Shown: piece by piece, positions 43,401 through 51,580 of the stretch
Layout: each line of letters starts with the position of its first letter
How positions within the stretch are numbered: position 1 is the first letter of the stretch
NCBI GenBank assembly: GCA_024397955.1
Contig: CP073744.1
Coordinates: 2,305,001 to 2,369,000, forward strand
From: a bacterium SCSIO 12696
GTDB taxonomy: Bacteria > Pseudomonadota > Gammaproteobacteria > Pseudomonadales > Porticoccaceae
Direction of reading: 5' to 3'
DNA: 64,000 nt
Translations under genes and position numbers: made by a program
The notes under the pieces: model-generated
Databases searched by the model: none
The model's input: only the letters and a program-made list of their open reading frames with translations
What the model was told of the DNA's origin: nothing

Positions 43401-43963
43401 GATTCTCTGGTGGCGGCATAACAGCATTCGAAATGGCCAGGCAATTGATGGATCAAGGAGAGGAGGTGGAAAAGCTTATCCTCCTTGATACTCCACTGCC
43501 TTGGATGCCAGCATTGAGCTCCGTGGATCGCGTGGCTATTCATTGGCAGAAGCTTAAATCCAAAGGACCTGCCTATTTTGCTGAGTGGGCTGTAAGCCGC
43601 TACAAATGGGAATTGGATAAGTTCCGGAGGCGTTACGACTCTCCGCAAGAAACGCAAGCCCCTACAGGCGATTTCCAGTCGGAAAGAATCGCCGTCGCAT
43701 TTTATGAAGCGCTGGATCGCTACGATTTGAAACCCTTGGACCTTGACGTCGTATTGTTCAGGCCCAAACCAGAAAAAGCCTTTGATCTGCCTGGTGGCCG
43801 TGTATTGAAATCTGACATGAGATTGGCCATTCATGATAACGGTTGGAACGACTACGTAAAAAGCGTAGAAGTGCATGAAGTGCCTGGAGATCACGACGGT
43901 ATGGTTTTGGAACCAAGTGTTAGAGTTCTTGCAGCGAAATTTCAACGGTGTCTAGGCGCTTAA
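37463..43963 (+). CDS. Type I polyketide synthase: KS-AT-KR-DH-ACP-TE
   Basis: 2166 residues from ATG 37463 (in-frame TTG 37454 is the alternative). Domains with catalytic residues: ketosynthase (about 10-430; Cys187, His323, His363), acyltransferase (about 540-850; Ser636 in GHSMG; IAAHS at the specificity site, neither malonyl HAFH nor methylmalonyl YASH), a linker/structural KR region (about 880-1170), ketoreductase (about 1175-1400; TGGLGGIG, Tyr1344), dehydratase (about 1410-1695; His1436), ACP (Ser1835), thioesterase (about 1895-2160; GFSGG Ser1982, His2144). It extends the NRPS product by one ketide unit, reduces and dehydrates it, and the TE releases it. DH lies after KR, opposite to the standard order. 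Confidence 0.93.
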   Translation: MANTEETAGYDIAIVGMALRVPGANTPEAFWNNLRNGVESVEFYDEAELAERGVNPAQLKNPHYIRAGAPLDNMKGFDPEFFGFSPKEAGILDPQHRQFYECAWEALERSGHMPGSDQNAFDGAIGVFAGCGMGAYFAQNILTNQDLLDSVGLFLLRHTGNDKDFLSTRVSYSFDLKGPSVNVQTACSTSSVATHMACQSLISGECDMALAGGVTIELPHRVGYLYKEGEILSPDGHCRAFDHRSKGTIFGSGTGVIVLRRLEDALDDGDHIHAVISASAVNNDGSGKVGYLAPSVEGQAEAINEALAMADLSADDIDYVECHGTGTPVGDPIEVSALTQAFRESSERNGYCGIGSVKTNIGHLDTAAGVAGIIKAALAIEHGEIPPSLNYEAPNPTIDFDSSPFYVNDKLRPWPKKDGLRRAAVNSLGVGGTNAFVLLEQAPEPDPASEPARDCQLLVMSARNRKALDGASEKLANCFQTGANDSLADIAHTLFVGRKPFEHRRVLASGSLAEASRLLQDNDPRRVFTHIADEDDKSVVFMFPGGGAQYLNMGRDLYDTEAVFREHLDKGFELLKQRNGIDLKPLLFVDEADQQQAAIELQKPSIQLPAIFMVEYALAQLWISLGVEPKALIGHSMGENTAACVAGVLSFEDALGLVALRGKLMDGVPEGGMLSVPLSADELRPYLSDERLENKLELACINSPMLSIVSGPVQWLEQLSQILAADDVEAKRVPINIAAHSSMLDGILDAFGDYLKGISLSKPQLPFVSNRTGTWITDEQATSPQYWVEHLRNTVLFAAGIDTLLEQPGRVFLEVGPGNILGSLTRQNSNAPAQRVFSSLRHPDEDVSDDAYFLTVLGRLWAVGVDVDKNSLWPDEHRHRVPLPTYAFQHKDYWIEPGKLADTSQRAFAQLEKIDDFEQWFSQPVWVQQGLMPSSQIEPSTYLVFADDGPVCQPLIARLQNAGHEVVTVREGDAYYQISSTEYRLSPEAGGEGYKALVNDLVASGKVPNRIVHLWLVTQDEVFRPGSSFFHRNQEYGFYSLFFLARALSEQGVADREIHMIVASSGMQQVQGEELPYPEKSTVLGPCKVIPREFPGVTCSSVDVLLPQAKSQRFTLLGNGEQGRDGEIENLAERIFAEAQAPATNGVFAYRNDSRWQQHYDHLPAKGAEAPASRVKQGGVYLITGGLGGIGFEMAKYLAVNANARLVLVNRKPLPAQEEWAQWLTTHPHDDAISVGIRRVKELQGSGAEVLALSADVTDVDGMRRVLTEAKEHFGSINGVIHAAGVVKDNLIPVKTQTEIEDVFAPKVYGTLILDELFRDEPLEFMVLFSSTSTAIAPVGQTDYVAANAFLNAYAQSRNSGSQYTVAINWGIWNEVGMAAATARDMGFAPQKAESHSESASHPLFEQRVAVIDGGQETQILLGHFSPKTDWFLDEHRTADGQAILPGTAYIELARAALAECGEQAPFEIRELMFFRALYIADEESRQIRVKLQKTERGYQFEVQSEQTQSDGTKGWQRHAQGAIVFKSVMQPQSVVLEDILARCDLQPGNNNAPAIRSRQQDHLDFGPRWHVIRQQAYGDNEAVAQLSLDSEYNSDLEHFKLHPALLDLATGHAMELISGYASGGKAANLWVPVSYGSFRYFRPLGDSLFSWVRTPRSVSVDDDFASFDVTLLDAAGQVLAEVSQLTIKRLEEKVDFSATASLSSEELELEPDASAASEVRQLSPAEMAFQHNLSQGILPAEGTRALSSILQSHSAPQVIVSSLDIEGLVEEAGAAAASLQADGDATKFARPDLDNDYVEARDEIERTLVGFWEELLGVDQVGVEDNFFDLGGHSLVAVRLFSKIQQTFDLDYPISVLFEAPTIAGCAEMIRQVIGDVPGNDSAEAREPKHQTRYTHLVPMHSGKAGEKTPFFLVAGMFGNVLNLRHLAHLVGQDRAFYGLQARGLYGDHEPHETFEEMARDYIAEMKAVQPRGPYMLGGFSGGGITAFEMARQLMDQGEEVEKLILLDTPLPWMPALSSVDRVAIHWQKLKSKGPAYFAEWAVSRYKWELDKFRRRYDSPQETQAPTGDFQSERIAVAFYEALDRYDLKPLDLDVVLFRPKPEKAFDLPGGRVLKSDMRLAIHDNGWNDYVKSVEVHEVPGDHDGMVLEPSVRVLAAKFQRCLGA

Positions 43964-44002
43964 AAGTATGATGAAAACTTTTGCTTCAAAAAGGGGCGAG
44001 CA

Positions 44003-44986
44003 ATGAAAGTTGCGGTTGTCACTGTAAACTACAAGACCGCCGATATGACGCTTGAGGCTGTAAGTGCAGCAATTGGGGCGCTAGGTCATATTGATGATGA
44101 GTGGTCGATAACCATTGTCGATAATGACTCAGGCGACCGCAGCTACGAGAAAATGAAAAACGCTGTCGATCAAAAACGCTCTGATGGATTGGCGGGCTGG
44201 GAATCGGTTTCTGTTCTGCAATCCGGAAATAACGGGGGTTTTGGCGCGGGAAATAATTTTGCAATTAAAAAATATCTCGACTCAAAAAACCCGCCTGAGT
44301 ACTTTTATCTGCTGAACTCTGATGCTTTCCCAGATCCCGATGCTATCCAGAGATTGCTGGATTATATGGATGAAAACCATAAACTTGGAATGGCAGGTAG
44401 CTATATTTACGGTGTTGATGGAAAACCACATATTACCGCATTCCGGTTTCCATCTATTTGGGGAGAGCTCGAAGGCGGAGCCTGTCTTGGCATAATTACC
44501 AAGCTGCTAAAAAACTATACAGTGCCTATTGGAATTCCAGATCAACCAGCCCAGGTTGATTGGGTTGCGGGGGCCAGCTTGATGATGCGCAGAGAAATGT
44601 TGGAAAAGGTGGGTTTGTTTGATGAAACTTTTTTCTTGTATTTTGAAGAAACCGATCTGTGCCGGCAGGCGGCGTTAAAAGGCTGGAAGACTCACTACGT
44701 GCCTGCGAGTAAGGTGGCACATATAGGATCTGCATCCACCAAAATTAAAGAGTCATCAGATGATGCCCAAGAAGGACGCGCCAATACTGTTCGGCTACCT
44801 TCATATTGGTTTGAATCAAGAACACACTACTTCAAAAAAAATCATGGCAAGCTATATACAATTGTAGCGACTATATTCCGTGTTTTGGGATGTGGTATTT
44901 GGTTTTGTAAACGCTTGATTTCCAAAGATCGAAATCACGTGCCGCCGCACTTTGTTCGCGATCTCATTGCTCACACGAAGGTTTAG
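44003..44986 (+). CDS. GT2 glycosyltransferase, rhamnosyltransferase-like
   Basis: 327 residues, soluble GT-A fold: KVAVVTVNYKTADMTLEAV at the N-terminus, NNGGFGAGNNFAI, the NSDAFPDPDA metal/nucleotide site, VDWVAGASLMMRREMLEKVGLFDETFFLYFEETDLCRQA. This pattern is typical of WbbL/RfbF-like dTDP-rhamnose transferases, consistent with rmlBACD at the left of the locus; the acceptor is unknown. It starts 39 bp after the PKS gene, so it is probably in the same operon, and it directly links the assembly line to glycosylation. Confidence 0.88.
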   Translation: MKVAVVTVNYKTADMTLEAVSAAIGALGHIDDEWSITIVDNDSGDRSYEKMKNAVDQKRSDGLAGWESVSVLQSGNNGGFGAGNNFAIKKYLDSKNPPEYFYLLNSDAFPDPDAIQRLLDYMDENHKLGMAGSYIYGVDGKPHITAFRFPSIWGELEGGACLGIITKLLKNYTVPIGIPDQPAQVDWVAGASLMMRREMLEKVGLFDETFFLYFEETDLCRQAALKGWKTHYVPASKVAHIGSASTKIKESSDDAQEGRANTVRLPSYWFESRTHYFKKNHGKLYTIVATIFRVLGCGIWFCKRLISKDRNHVPPHFVRDLIAHTKV

Positions 44987-44989
44987 CTT

Positions 44990-46021
44990 ATGTCGGAGCC
45001 AAGCGTATCAATGAGTAGCTCTGTGAACACATCTAATGCCCTGGGCTTTATTGCTATCGGCCGTAATGAAGGCGAGCGTTTAAAAAACAGCCTCTTGGCA
45101 ATGCGTAAATATGCGGTTAACTCACCGATTGTGTATGTTGACTCAGGCTCAGAGGATGGCAGTGTAGCTTTTGCGCTATCACTGGGCGTTTTAGTTGTAG
45201 AGCTGGACACCTCGATACCATTTACTGCGGCTCGAGCGAGAAATGCAGGCTTTGAAAAGTTACTGTCTGCATTTCCAGAGCTGGAGTTTGTTCAGTTTAT
45301 GGATGGTGACTGTGAGCTTGAACCTGGTTGGATCGAGTACGCTTTGGCTGAATTTTCCAGGAATACAGACATGGCCATTGCCAGCGGCCGTCGTTCTGAA
45401 AAAAACCAAGATGTTTCTGTTTACAACCGACTAATGGATGTGGAATGGAATACGGCTATAGGAGAAGCTAAGGCCGTGTTGGGAGATATGATGGTTAAAG
45501 TCGATATCTTTCGGGAAGTGGGCGGGTTTTCAGATGAAATTATTGCTGCTGAAGATGATGATTTCTGTATACGTACCCGTGCGCAGGGGTACAAGGTGTA
45601 CCGACTGGACTGTCCGATGAGTCGGCACGATGCAAATATTCTTCGCATACGCCAATGGTATAAACGCGCGGTGCGCGGGGGTTACGGTTTTGCCAATATC
45701 TGGCATCTACATGGTCGTGGGCCAGAGAAGTATTTTTTCAGAGAAGTGTTAAGCGCTTTATTCTGGGGTGCATTAATACCATTGTTGTTATTAAGCTCCT
45801 TGTTTTTATCCCCATTTTTCACCCTATGTGTATTGTTCTTATACGGTATATCCATTGGCAAAATGCTGCTAGGGAATCTTAGAAAGAAGTTAGGGTTTCG
45901 TACGACTTTTGTTTATGGGTTTTTAATTTTAACTGCGAAAATCAGTGAGTTTGCCGGAATGGCCAATTATATGGTGGGGCAGTTGTCTCGCCGCCGGCAA
46001 GAGCTGATTGAGTACAAGTAA
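44990..46021 (+). CDS. GT2 glycosyltransferase with C-terminal membrane helices
   Basis: 343 residues. GT-A domain with GFIAIGRNEGERLKNSL, YVDSGSEDGS, FMDGDCELEPGW and the AAEDDDFCIR acidic motif; the C-terminal part has two hydrophobic spans (about 255-300) and an amphipathic tail. Resembles membrane-associated GT2 enzymes of exopolysaccharide loci. It starts 3 bp after the preceding GT2 gene and shares its stop/start (TAATG) with the next gene, so it is translationally coupled. Confidence 0.85.
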   Translation: MSEPSVSMSSSVNTSNALGFIAIGRNEGERLKNSLLAMRKYAVNSPIVYVDSGSEDGSVAFALSLGVLVVELDTSIPFTAARARNAGFEKLLSAFPELEFVQFMDGDCELEPGWIEYALAEFSRNTDMAIASGRRSEKNQDVSVYNRLMDVEWNTAIGEAKAVLGDMMVKVDIFREVGGFSDEIIAAEDDDFCIRTRAQGYKVYRLDCPMSRHDANILRIRQWYKRAVRGGYGFANIWHLHGRGPEKYFFREVLSALFWGALIPLLLLSSLFLSPFFTLCVLFLYGISIGKMLLGNLRKKLGFRTTFVYGFLILTAKISEFAGMANYMVGQLSRRRQELIEYK

Positions 46022-48219
46022 TGGATGCTAAAGAAAATAAGTTAAGGGTTGGCTTTATTGGCGTAGGTAATATATCTAGCCATCATAAGCGAACCGTTAT
46101 GATGCTGGAGAATGTTGATCTGGTTGCGGTCTGTGACTTCAATAACCACGCTGCTAACCAATTTATATCCGATTGCCAGAATGTTCAGGTGTTTGATGAT
46201 GCCGATAAAATGCTGGCAGAAACAAACCTCGATGTTGTGCATGTACTTACTCAGCCAGATAGCCATTATCTTTTGGCTAAAAAAGTACTTGAGGCGAGAT
46301 GTCATGCGGTAGTAGAGAAGCCTATCGCACTCAATTGTGAAGATGCTCGTGAGCTAATTGAAGTCGCTGAGAATAATGGCGTCACCATTAGTGTTAATCA
46401 CAATTTTATTTATTCCACACCCTATAAAAAACTGCAAAAGATTGTAAATAGTGGAGATGTTGGCCCAATAAAATCTATTCGCGTGGTATGGAAAAAGCAT
46501 CTGCCACCGATTGATACTGGCCCTTGGAATTTATGGATGCTAAGGCAGCCAGGTAACTTGTTGTATGAAACAGCAGTGCATACTGTGTCGGAGTTGCTTG
46601 GGGTGCTTGGTGGCGACTCCAGCGAAACAATGGATATTGAGTTTGTTGACCTGTTTGGGCGCAAGAAATTCCCCACGGGAGGTTTGTACTATAGCCGTTG
46701 GAGTATTGCCGGTAGACGGGGGCAAACGGCCATTAAAATAGATATTGCCGTCGATCAGGGTTATGAAGAGCACTATGTAGAAGTGGAAGGTTTATTCGGC
46801 GTAGCTCGAGCTGATATAGAGAAAGATATTTGCACCCTTGATCGGCACTCAGGTAAATCTATAGATGGTGAGCGTTTGGCCGTTAACTGGCGCTCGGCGT
46901 TTAGCCGCTTAGCGCAATCGACACAAACCTATTTTCGTTATGCAGCCTCGAGAGTTATTAAGTCTATTGGGGGTGGGCCATACGAGATATGTATGAGTAG
47001 TGGTATCAAAGCTTGCTACGAAACGATTCGATCTAACACGCATGATTGCCAAGGATCGACAGGTTTATTTGCTCTTCAAGTTATTACTATGCTCGAGCGA
47101 ATTCGAAAGTTCGCTAATCCGACCATTCAAGCAGATGAAAAAACCTTTCTGGAAGCGTTTTCGCCGAGTGTGACGGATCAGAACTCTGCCTCAAGTGCTA
47201 CTCCGACGGTTTTGGTTATTGGCGCTACAGGCTTTATTGGTAAGGCACTTTTGAAAAGCTTTGTTCGCCAGAAAATATCTGCACGGGCCTTGGTGAGAAA
47301 TCCATCTGCTCTAGCTGGGGTAGTGCCTCAGGAAAGTATTGACGTTGTTGTTGGGGATTACAGGGATGAAAGTATTTTGCGAACAGCCCTCGAGGGAGCT
47401 GAGAGTGTTATTCATCTTGCGGTTACCCCTGCAAATAGCTATCCAGGTTATGTTGCAAATAATGTTGACCCCACTAAAAAATTGATTGATCTGTGCCAAG
47501 AATTAGGAATAAAACGATTTGTCTATTCAGGAACGATTGACTCTCTGCACCTTGGTCCTTCAGCCGGTTTAATTAGCGAGAACGACGGTATTGATAAGCA
47601 AATTCAACGCCGCAACAACTATGCGCGCAGTAAAGCTGATATAGAGCAGTACTTGGCTAAGAAGTACCGTGATGAAGGGTTTCCAGCAGTGGTAGTTCGG
47701 CCTGCAATAGTCATTGGCGAAGGTGGAGCGATAACACACTTAGGTGTTGCGAATTGGTTTGGCCTCGGCGTTTGTCGTTACTGGGGTAAAGGCGAAAACC
47801 TTCTTCCCTTTGTTTTGGTTGATGATGTGGCAGATGCTATCGCTGCAACCGTCCATACAGAAGACGTAGTGGGGAAAAGCTACAATTTGTCTGCAGAGCC
47901 AGCCCTCAGTGCGCGTGATTATGTTCAACAAGTAGAGGCCATGCTGAAGAGCCACATTGATGCTAAATCCAGCCGGGCTTGGTTGTTGTATACCCAAGAT
48001 ATGATCAGATGGGTTGTTAAGCGTTTGGTGGGTCACCCGGATGGTGAACGAACGCCTTCATTACATGATTGGCAATGTCGTGGCCAATACGCTCACTTTG
48101 ATACCAGCAATGCTCGCCAAGATTTGAATTGGCAGCCCGAAAGCCGTCGTGAAGAGCTGATTCGTAAAGGAATTGAAGAGCCATTGTCTCAGCAATACGG
48201 TGACAAACAGTGGTCGTAA
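46021..48219 (+). CDS. Fusion of Gfo/Idh/MocA oxidoreductase and NAD-dependent epimerase/dehydratase (SDR)
   Basis: 732 residues in two parts. Residues about 8-380 form a Gfo/Idh/MocA-type protein (RVGFIGVGNISSHHK, VVEKPIALN with the catalytic-type EKP lysine, a C-terminal substrate domain). Residues about 398-725 form an extended SDR (VLVIGATGFIGKALLK, GDYRDESILRTAL, VYSGTIDSLH, YARSKADIEQYL with Tyr/Lys). Both cofactor sites look intact, so one polypeptide could carry out two redox steps on a nucleotide sugar or lipid-linked sugar. I know of no named enzyme with this domain pair; function is inferred only at class level. Confidence 0.85.
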   Translation: MDAKENKLRVGFIGVGNISSHHKRTVMMLENVDLVAVCDFNNHAANQFISDCQNVQVFDDADKMLAETNLDVVHVLTQPDSHYLLAKKVLEARCHAVVEKPIALNCEDARELIEVAENNGVTISVNHNFIYSTPYKKLQKIVNSGDVGPIKSIRVVWKKHLPPIDTGPWNLWMLRQPGNLLYETAVHTVSELLGVLGGDSSETMDIEFVDLFGRKKFPTGGLYYSRWSIAGRRGQTAIKIDIAVDQGYEEHYVEVEGLFGVARADIEKDICTLDRHSGKSIDGERLAVNWRSAFSRLAQSTQTYFRYAASRVIKSIGGGPYEICMSSGIKACYETIRSNTHDCQGSTGLFALQVITMLERIRKFANPTIQADEKTFLEAFSPSVTDQNSASSATPTVLVIGATGFIGKALLKSFVRQKISARALVRNPSALAGVVPQESIDVVVGDYRDESILRTALEGAESVIHLAVTPANSYPGYVANNVDPTKKLIDLCQELGIKRFVYSGTIDSLHLGPSAGLISENDGIDKQIQRRNNYARSKADIEQYLAKKYRDEGFPAVVVRPAIVIGEGGAITHLGVANWFGLGVCRYWGKGENLLPFVLVDDVADAIAATVHTEDVVGKSYNLSAEPALSARDYVQQVEAMLKSHIDAKSSRAWLLYTQDMIRWVVKRLVGHPDGERTPSLHDWQCRGQYAHFDTSNARQDLNWQPESRREELIRKGIEEPLSQQYGDKQWS

Positions 48220-48256
48220 GTATTCCTTGTCTCAATATGCTTCGGGTATTTGCTTT

Positions 48257-49162
48257 GTGAATATACTTGTAACCGGTGCAGCAGGCTTTATAGGCCAGCA
48301 AGTGGTGAGAAGGGCATTGGATGCTGGCCATGGTGTTGTCGGTGTGAGTCGAAAGGATGTGTCTCAACTTCCCCAGCATGAAAACCTGCAGTGGATAAAT
48401 GCTGATCTAAAAACGGAGTTGTTGGATGTTTCGGGCAAGAACCTGGATGTTGTTATCCATTTGGCTGCTGACCTGTCCAGCAACCAAGAACAGAGTGATG
48501 TTATAAACGCTGCAATCACTAAAAATATATTGGACTCCATGGATAAGGCTGACCTAAAAAAATTAGTTCTAATGGGAAGCATCTCTGTCCTGGATTACAA
48601 AGGATTGCCAGCGCTTTTTACGGTCGATGAGAATGTTCCCATATGTGGAACTGATGAGAATTTAGGAGATTACGCTTTGATGAAGCGTAATGAAGAGTTG
48701 ACTGTAAAAAAATGGGTGAGTGGCGATAAACACGTAACGGTGCTTCGGGCTGGGTTGGTTTATGACGCAGAGAATTTATCCACAGCTCATGCTGGTCTGT
48801 TAGCCGGTAGCCTTGGAATAGTCGTTTCTCATGAAGGGCAGGTTCCGCTGATAAATGTTGAGAGGTTGGCTTCCGTAACAATCGCTGTTGCAGAAAACAC
48901 AAGTGTGACACAGTGTGAAGCTTTGCACGTCTTGGATGATGAACTGCCGAACCAGAAGCAATATCTCTATGAACTCAAGAAAAGAGGTTTGCTATCTCGC
49001 TTCATAATACCTTTACCATGGTGGCTATTCTCTACATTTTGTGCATTTGTTAGGTGTGCTTTAGGCTTTTCTGGACGCAAAAAATTACCCGATAGTTTTT
49101 GTGGGAATAGCGTTAGTGGTCGTTATAAACCATTGCAGTTTTCTTCCCAGAAAGAGGCATAA
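48257..49162 (+). CDS. NAD-dependent epimerase/dehydratase (SDR)
   Basis: 301 residues from GTG 48257, chosen because NILVTGAAGFIGQQVVRRAL then lies at the N-terminus; upstream in-frame codons overlap the preceding gene. GxxGxxG and the HLAADLSSNQEQ segment are present; the usual YxxxK is replaced by YALMKRNEEL (Tyr and Lys in register). The C-terminus has a short hydrophobic stretch (WWLFSTFCAFVRCALGF), so it may be membrane-associated. Probably modifies a nucleotide sugar or undecaprenyl-linked sugar. Confidence 0.82.
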   Translation: MNILVTGAAGFIGQQVVRRALDAGHGVVGVSRKDVSQLPQHENLQWINADLKTELLDVSGKNLDVVIHLAADLSSNQEQSDVINAAITKNILDSMDKADLKKLVLMGSISVLDYKGLPALFTVDENVPICGTDENLGDYALMKRNEELTVKKWVSGDKHVTVLRAGLVYDAENLSTAHAGLLAGSLGIVVSHEGQVPLINVERLASVTIAVAENTSVTQCEALHVLDDELPNQKQYLYELKKRGLLSRFIIPLPWWLFSTFCAFVRCALGFSGRKKLPDSFCGNSVSGRYKPLQFSSQKEA

Positions 49163-49245
49163 TTTTTGGATGATTTCGGTTGCAGTAATACAAGTATTAA
49201 TTATTGATCAAGAATTTAAAGTTTTTATAAAGTGAAGGTGGCTTA

Positions 49246-50445
49246 GTGCGTCTAGCGTATTTTACCAATAGTTACCCAAGAGCAACTGACACATTTATTC
49301 GTCGAGAAGTTGTTGGTCTGCGTGAAAGGGGCTTTTCTGTAAGCACATTCTCTGTCCATAAGGTGGGGCTGGCCCACGATGTGGATGAAGAAGTTGTCAA
49401 AGAAAAATCCAATACACACTATTTATTGCCTACCAATTACTTATTTTTATTATTAAAAAATATTCAGCTATTGGTTCGTTCTCCAGTGCGTTACTTGTCA
49501 ACAATATTGTTAGGCCTGAAAACCGCTCGGCCAGGGGCGAAAGGTTTTTTGTTGCAAGTGTTTTACTTTCAAGAAGCTGTTCTTTTGGCTTGCGAGCTCC
49601 GAAAAGGCGGCATAGAGCACCTGCATAATCATTTGGGTGACAATAGTGGAACAGTAACGCTACTGGCATCAAAAATGACCGGAATACCATACAGTATCAG
49701 TATTCACGGCCCGCACATTTTTTTTGATGCTTTTCATTGGGCTTTGGCTGAAAAATTAGCTAATTCAGAATTTGTTTCTTGTATAGGGCATTTTTGCAAG
49801 AGCCAAATGATGCTTTATACGCAGGAAGATTCTTGGAATAAACTAAAGATAGTTCGCTGTGGTATACGCCCGACAGAATTTCCTTTCTTGCCTCCAGAGA
49901 CCAGTGCTAAAAGGATGTTGTATGTCGGACGGCTTTCTTCTGAGAAGGGACTGCCAATTCTTTTCGAGAGTATGGTTTCTCTGCTGAAGTCGGGGCGCGA
50001 CTTTGAACTGCATATTCTTGGCGATGGTGAGGAGCGTGCAGGTCTTGAGACTTTGGCGATTGAGTTGGGCTTGTCGGAAAGGGTTATATTTCACGGCTTT
50101 GCCAATCGATCGCAGGTGAGAGAGTGGCTATCCATGGCGGATATTTTTGTGCTACCCAGTTTCGCAGAAGGGATACCGGTTGCTCTTATGGAGGCAATGG
50201 CCTGTGGAACTCCGGTGATTGCTACATACGTAGGCGGAGTGATTGAACTTGTGAGAGACCGAGAAACAGGTCTTGTTGTATCGCCGTCAGATGTTTCTGG
50301 CCTGTCAGAAGCAATTGCCAGCTATTTGGATGATGATGAGCTTTGTCAGCATGTGGCAAGCAACGCCAGACGAGTAGTCTGTGAAAAATTTGATATAGAT
50401 AAGCAAGTAGATAAATTAGCTGCGCTATTTAAAAAGTATGAATAA
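49246..50445 (+). CDS. GT4-family glycosyltransferase
   Basis: 399 residues, GT-B fold. It starts MRLAYFTNSYPRATDTFIRREVVGL, includes HNHLGDNSGTVTLLAS and HGPHIFF, and the C-terminal donor domain MLYVGRLSSEKGLPILFESM with the E(x7)E motif region SFAEGIPVALMEAMACGTPVIAT. Start is GTG with AAGGTGG upstream. It overlaps the next gene by 8 bp. Donor and acceptor sugars cannot be assigned. Confidence 0.9.
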   Translation: MRLAYFTNSYPRATDTFIRREVVGLRERGFSVSTFSVHKVGLAHDVDEEVVKEKSNTHYLLPTNYLFLLLKNIQLLVRSPVRYLSTILLGLKTARPGAKGFLLQVFYFQEAVLLACELRKGGIEHLHNHLGDNSGTVTLLASKMTGIPYSISIHGPHIFFDAFHWALAEKLANSEFVSCIGHFCKSQMMLYTQEDSWNKLKIVRCGIRPTEFPFLPPETSAKRMLYVGRLSSEKGLPILFESMVSLLKSGRDFELHILGDGEERAGLETLAIELGLSERVIFHGFANRSQVREWLSMADIFVLPSFAEGIPVALMEAMACGTPVIATYVGGVIELVRDRETGLVVSPSDVSGLSEAIASYLDDDELCQHVASNARRVVCEKFDIDKQVDKLAALFKKYE

Positions 50446-51571
50446 TTCTGAAGAAATGTCAGTAGCTATCGTCGGTTGTGGTTTTGTGGCTGACTACTAT
50501 ATGGCAACCATTGAACATTATCCGCACATCAATATAGCGGGCGTGTTTGATATTGATACCAAGCGTTTGAAGACGTTCTGTGATTTTTACCAGCTAGATG
50601 CTTATGAAAGCTTCGAAGCCATTCTCGCTAATTCGAATATCAATATTGTTTTAAATCTGACAGATCCTCGATCTCACTACGAAGTGTCTAAGCAATGCTT
50701 AGAAAAAGGTAAAAATGTATACAGTGAAAAACCCCTGGCTATGTCCTATGAGGATGCCAAAGAGCTTGTTTGTTTGGCAGAAAAAAAAGGGCTTCATATA
50801 CATTCTGCCCCCTGTAGTTTGTTTGGTAATTTGGCACAGACGCTGAAATCTGCGGTGTCTGGAAAGGTTTGTGGTGATATTCGCTTGGTTTATGCTGAGT
50901 TAGATGACGGAATGATCCACAAGCAGCCTTATAAAATGTGGGTTAGCAAAAGTGGTGCTCCCTGGCCTTATAAAGATGAATTTGAGGTGGGTTGCACCCT
51001 TGAGCATGCAGGGTATTACCTGACATGGTTGGTTGCTATGTTTGGCCGTGTCGAAAAAGTCATTGCCTTTTCAGATTGTCTTATAAAAGAAAAAGTGCAT
51101 GACCAAGAATTAACTCCCAAATACACGGCAGATACATCGCTAGCAACTCTGGTGTTTTCTGAGGGCGTTGTTGCTCGATTGAGCACTACAATTGTTGCTC
51201 CTAGCAAGCGTTCTCTGCAAGTGATTGGTGAAAAAGGAGTTCTGGAGGTGGATGATTGCTGGAATAATAATGGATCAGTCTATTTTAGGCGCCTAATAAC
51301 TATTCGTCGAAAAACATTTCTTTCTCCGATTCGCAAAAAACTGAAGAGTGTGTGCGGAGAGAAAATGCCGACCACGTCTAGCGGGAAAACCAAAATGGAT
51401 TTTTTGTTGGGCGTTGACGGCCTGAGAAGAACCGTTTTAGGCGAGAGAAGTAAGGCAGATAGTCAGTTTGCTCTTCACGTGAATGAAGTCGCGCTTGCGC
51501 TTCAATATTCAGGGCGGGATGGTGTGCTGTATCGTCCTGAAAGTGAATTATCTTCTCATTGTAAGAAATAA
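50438..51571 (+). CDS. Gfo/Idh/MocA family oxidoreductase
   Basis: 377 residues. N-terminal Rossmann motif VAIVGCGFVADYYMATIEHYP, YSEKPLAMSYEDAKELV (catalytic EKP), and a C-terminal substrate domain with GCTLEHAGYYLTWLVAMFG. Such enzymes in polysaccharide loci oxidise or reduce sugar rings, for example the C3 oxidase that precedes a DegT aminotransferase in amino-uronate pathways; a DegT protein occurs at 57441. It sits between two GT4 genes and starts inside the first. Confidence 0.87.
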   Translation: MNNSEEMSVAIVGCGFVADYYMATIEHYPHINIAGVFDIDTKRLKTFCDFYQLDAYESFEAILANSNINIVLNLTDPRSHYEVSKQCLEKGKNVYSEKPLAMSYEDAKELVCLAEKKGLHIHSAPCSLFGNLAQTLKSAVSGKVCGDIRLVYAELDDGMIHKQPYKMWVSKSGAPWPYKDEFEVGCTLEHAGYYLTWLVAMFGRVEKVIAFSDCLIKEKVHDQELTPKYTADTSLATLVFSEGVVARLSTTIVAPSKRSLQVIGEKGVLEVDDCWNNNGSVYFRRLITIRRKTFLSPIRKKLKSVCGEKMPTTSSGKTKMDFLLGVDGLRRTVLGERSKADSQFALHVNEVALALQYSGRDGVLYRPESELSSHCKK

Positions 51572-51580
51572 GGAAAAAAT

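Noticed and set aside
32698..43963. A siderophore cluster
   Set aside because: Formyltransferase plus monooxygenase could give a hydroxamate, but no TonB receptor, ferric reductase, MbtH or siderophore exporter is present; neighbours are glycosyltransferases.
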